Source of the DNA: Acetobacteraceae bacterium
GTDB lineage: Bacteria > Pseudomonadota > Alphaproteobacteria > Acetobacterales > Acetobacteraceae
Assembly (NCBI GenBank): GCA_025055335.1
Contig: JANWXJ010000159.1
Location: 1 to 34,112 of the forward strand
Length of the DNA: 34,112 nt
Direction of reading: 5' to 3'
The position numbers and the translations under genes were made by a program. Every line of letters begins with the position of its first letter. Positions within the stretch are counted from its first letter, which is position 1. The notes beneath the pieces were generated by a model. That model worked only from the letters and a program-made list of their open reading frames with translations, was not told the DNA's origin and made no database searches. Shown in pieces: positions 31,753 to 34,112 of this stretch.

Positions 31753-34112
31753 CTACCGGCTCCGGGCGATCACCGCAAGCGCCGCCGCGCTGATCGAGAC
31801 CTGGGAGAGGAGCGGCGTCACGTCCCTGAGGAACCCCCAGCGCTCGTAGGGCGAGGGATCCTGCGGCACCACCACGAGAGAGCCGGGCGGCACCGGCGGC
31901 CCGCCCGCCTGCCAGCCCGACAGCCCCGCCGGCGCCGACTGCCTGTTCGGCAGCACGACGAAGGCGCGCGAAGGATCGGCGAAGCGCTGCAGATCCCCCG
32001 CCGCCCGCACATAGTCCGCCGCCCGCCAGCCGGACTGGAACTGCCCCGGATTGAGCACCGCCCCAACCACCGTCACCTCGTTCGGGCGCTTCGGGATGGC
32101 GATCAGGTCGCCCGGTTCGAGCAGCACATCGAGCTCGGGCCGGGCGGCGAGGATCACCGGGTTCGCCTCCACCACCATGCGGCCGGCGGCGCGCGCCTCG
32201 CGCAGAGCGGCGGCAAGCTCCCGCCCGGCGGTGATGGCGGCGGCGAGATCCCCGCCCCGCCCGCCGGCGCCGATCATGCCCTGCGCCCCCGCCACCTGCA
32301 GCAGCGACTGCTCGAGCTCCCGCGCCGAGCGTTCGAAGCCCTGCTGCTGGCGCTGGCGCACGCTCTCTCGCGTGAACACCGCGCCATAGGGATAGGCCTG
32401 CGGCGTCAGCCCGCCGGCGCGGGCGAGCAGCTCCGACAGACGCTCGCCGCGGCGGATGTCGTACACCCCGGGCCGCACCACCTCGCCGAGCAGCGTGACG
32501 GGGCCGACCTCCCGGTCGCCGAAGCCGCGGGAGATGCGCAGCGTGTCGCGCGGGGAAAGCCGCACGGCGGCGAAGTTGCGGCTGCGCAGGTCGAGCAGCG
32601 CGCGGGTCAGCGGCACGGTGCCGGCCGGGTCGTTCGGCTCGCGCGCGAACTCCCCGGCGGAGAGGTCGGCGCTGTCGGCCGGGCCGCCGGCCGCGGCCAG
32701 CATCTGATCCAGCCCGGTGTTGTCGAGGATGGGATAGAGGCCGGGCAGGCGCGCCTCGCCGCCGATCAGCACCGCTTGGTCGAGCAGGAACACGAGGAGC
32801 GCCGGATAGTCGCGGAACACCGCCGGGCAGGGGGGCGAGCCGATGTCGGGGAAGCCCGCCCCGCGCGCATGGGCGAAGCGCTGGGGAGAGGCGCGGGCGG
32901 CCACCGCCAGCGCCTGCAGCGCGGGGCAGGCCTCGGCGTCCGGGGGCTCGCCGCGCAAGGCCCGCTGCACCGGGGGCGAGGCGAGGAACAGCACATCCGC
33001 CTGGCCGAGCAGGACCACCTCGTCGGCCTCGGCAAGCGTGAGGTTCGCCTGCCCCCCCAGCACCCGGCCGAGATCGAAGGGGAGGAAGCGCCGCACCCGG
33101 GTTGCCGGATCCACCCGCCATACCACCCCCATGCGCACATAGGGATCGGGGCGGATCAGCCGCGGATCGGCGAGCAGGCTGCGCAGCGTCGGCCGCCCGG
33201 CGGCCGAGCGCGTGACGGGCGCCGTCACATGCCCGACAAGGCGAAGCGCATTGGCCGGCACATCGGCCGAGGGCTGGACCAGCACCGCATCGCCGCGCCG
33301 CAGCAGGGTTTCCGGCCCGATCTCGGCGAAGGACCGGCGCCCGCCGGCATCGGTGCCGACACGGAGGAAGCGGTTGCCGGCCGGCCGCAGCGGCTCCCCG
33401 GCGAGGGCGAGCAGCACGGAGAGCGAGGCGGCATTGGCCCCGGGGGGAAGCTCGTAGATCCCCGGGCGCGTCGCGTCCCCGCCGATCGCCACCACCGGGC
33501 CGAGCGGCGGGATCACCACCTGCTCCCCCTCGCGCAGCGAGAGATCGGGCGCCTCGCCTTGGCCCGCGAGCACGGCGTAGAGATCGAGCGTGCGCGCCCC
33601 CGCCGGCCCCTCGACCCGGATCGCCCGGAGCGAGCCCGTCCGCTTCACCCCGCCCGCCGCGATCAGCGCATCCAGCACCGAGGCGAGGGCGGGCAGCGCC
33701 ACGACACCCGGGCGCTCGGTCTCGCCCGCCACCAGCACGCCGATCTGGCGTATCTCGCCGACCGAGACGAAGGCCTCCGACCCGCCGAGTTCGCGGTTGG
33801 CGCGTTCCGCCAGCTCCGCCCGCAGATCGCGCAGGCTGCGGCCGGCGGCGGGGATGGGCGGCAGGTCGGGCAGGACGAGCAGCCCGTCGCGGCCGATGCG
33901 CGCGCGGTGGGTGGCGCGGGCGCGGCCGCGCAGGATCACCACCACCTCGTCGTCGCGGCCGAGCACATAGCCCTCGGGCACCGCGCCGAGCGGCGGCGGG
34001 CCGGCGGGGCCGGCGCGCAGCGAGTCGTAGCCGAACTGCCGGAGCGGTGCGGCCAGCTCGAGCCGGGCGGCGAAGAACGCCTCGACGGCGGAGGGCGGCT
34101 CGGCCGGTTCCG
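31753..34112 (-). CDS. Polysaccharide biosynthesis/export protein with multiple SLBB domains (5' end beyond right edge)
   Basis: VPEGYVLGRDDEVVVILRGRARATHRARIGRDGLLVLPDLPPIPAAGRSL (export domain); repeats VTLLGEVVRPGVYDIRRGERLSELLARAGGLTPQAYPYGAVFTRESVR and VTVVGAVLNPGQFQSGW. The open frame continues to the window end (EPAEPPSAVEAFFAARLELAAPLRQFGYDSL upstream of VPEGYV). Confidence 0.9.
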   Translation of the reverse strand, partial: EPAEPPSAVEAFFAARLELAAPLRQFGYDSLRAGPAGPPPLGAVPEGYVLGRDDEVVVILRGRARATHRARIGRDGLLVLPDLPPIPAAGRSLRDLRAELAERANRELGGSEAFVSVGEIRQIGVLVAGETERPGVVALPALASVLDALIAAGGVKRTGSLRAIRVEGPAGARTLDLYAVLAGQGEAPDLSLREGEQVVIPPLGPVVAIGGDATRPGIYELPPGANAASLSVLLALAGEPLRPAGNRFLRVGTDAGGRRSFAEIGPETLLRRGDAVLVQPSADVPANALRLVGHVTAPVTRSAAGRPTLRSLLADPRLIRPDPYVRMGVVWRVDPATRVRRFLPFDLGRVLGGQANLTLAEADEVVLLGQADVLFLASPPVQRALRGEPPDAEACPALQALAVAARASPQRFAHARGAGFPDIGSPPCPAVFRDYPALLVFLLDQAVLIGGEARLPGLYPILDNTGLDQMLAAAGGPADSADLSAGEFAREPNDPAGTVPLTRALLDLRSRNFAAVRLSPRDTLRISRGFGDREVGPVTLLGEVVRPGVYDIRRGERLSELLARAGGLTPQAYPYGAVFTRESVRQRQQQGFERSARELEQSLLQVAGAQGMIGAGGRGGDLAAAITAGRELAAALREARAAGRMVVEANPVILAARPELDVLLEPGDLIAIPKRPNEVTVVGAVLNPGQFQSGWRAADYVRAAGDLQRFADPSRAFVVLPNRQSAPAGLSGWQAGGPPVPPGSLVVVPQDPSPYERWGFLRDVTPLLSQVSISAAALAVIARSR

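Noticed and set aside
33850-33981. Start codon of the SLBB protein at 33981
   Set aside because: The reading frame continues open and plausible (VEAFFAARLELAAPLRQFGYDSL) to the window edge; 33981 is an internal GTG, so the gene is treated as truncated.

Overview
This is a 34.1 kb GC-rich chromosomal segment whose gene content looks alphaproteobacterial (Acetobacteraceae/Rhodospirillales-like, by inference). It carries about 30 confidently readable genes and no tRNA, rRNA, CRISPR array or transposase that I could see. Left to right it contains: the C-terminal end of a poly-Ala protein; trpS; a 5'-nucleotidase-type metallophosphatase (-); a TSUP transporter, TIGR02186 membrane protein, UspA and NifU/Nfu run; a RutE-like nitroreductase; an OmpR-type response regulator (-); ribA-type GTP cyclohydrolase II and a leaderless YkuD protein; an eight-gene minus-strand operon (three tandem family-5 solute-binding proteins, two ATPases, two permeases, one leaderless NPP-type phosphoesterase); murJ (-); secB (-); a histidine phosphatase (-); a Tim44-domain gene and mltA; lutABC; Smr and XRE genes; a PepSY-type membrane protein; maf (-); ppsR/DUF299 (-); hemE; and a multi-SLBB polysaccharide export protein that runs off the right edge. 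The most notable signal is the roughly 317-bp ppsR/hemE divergent intergenic region. It sits at the position of the Caulobacter-type chromosomal origin (hemE/RP001) and contains several TGTGGA-core DnaA-box-like sequences, so it is a candidate oriC. Other points worth a second look are the tandem solute-binding protein triplication with conserved 4-nt junctions in an operon ending in a cytoplasmic phosphoesterase, a perfect 12-bp-arm hairpin plus phased direct repeats upstream of that operon, lutABC between mltA and smr, and several perfect inverted repeats in promoter regions. All identifications come from reading the sequence by eye; no database search was run.
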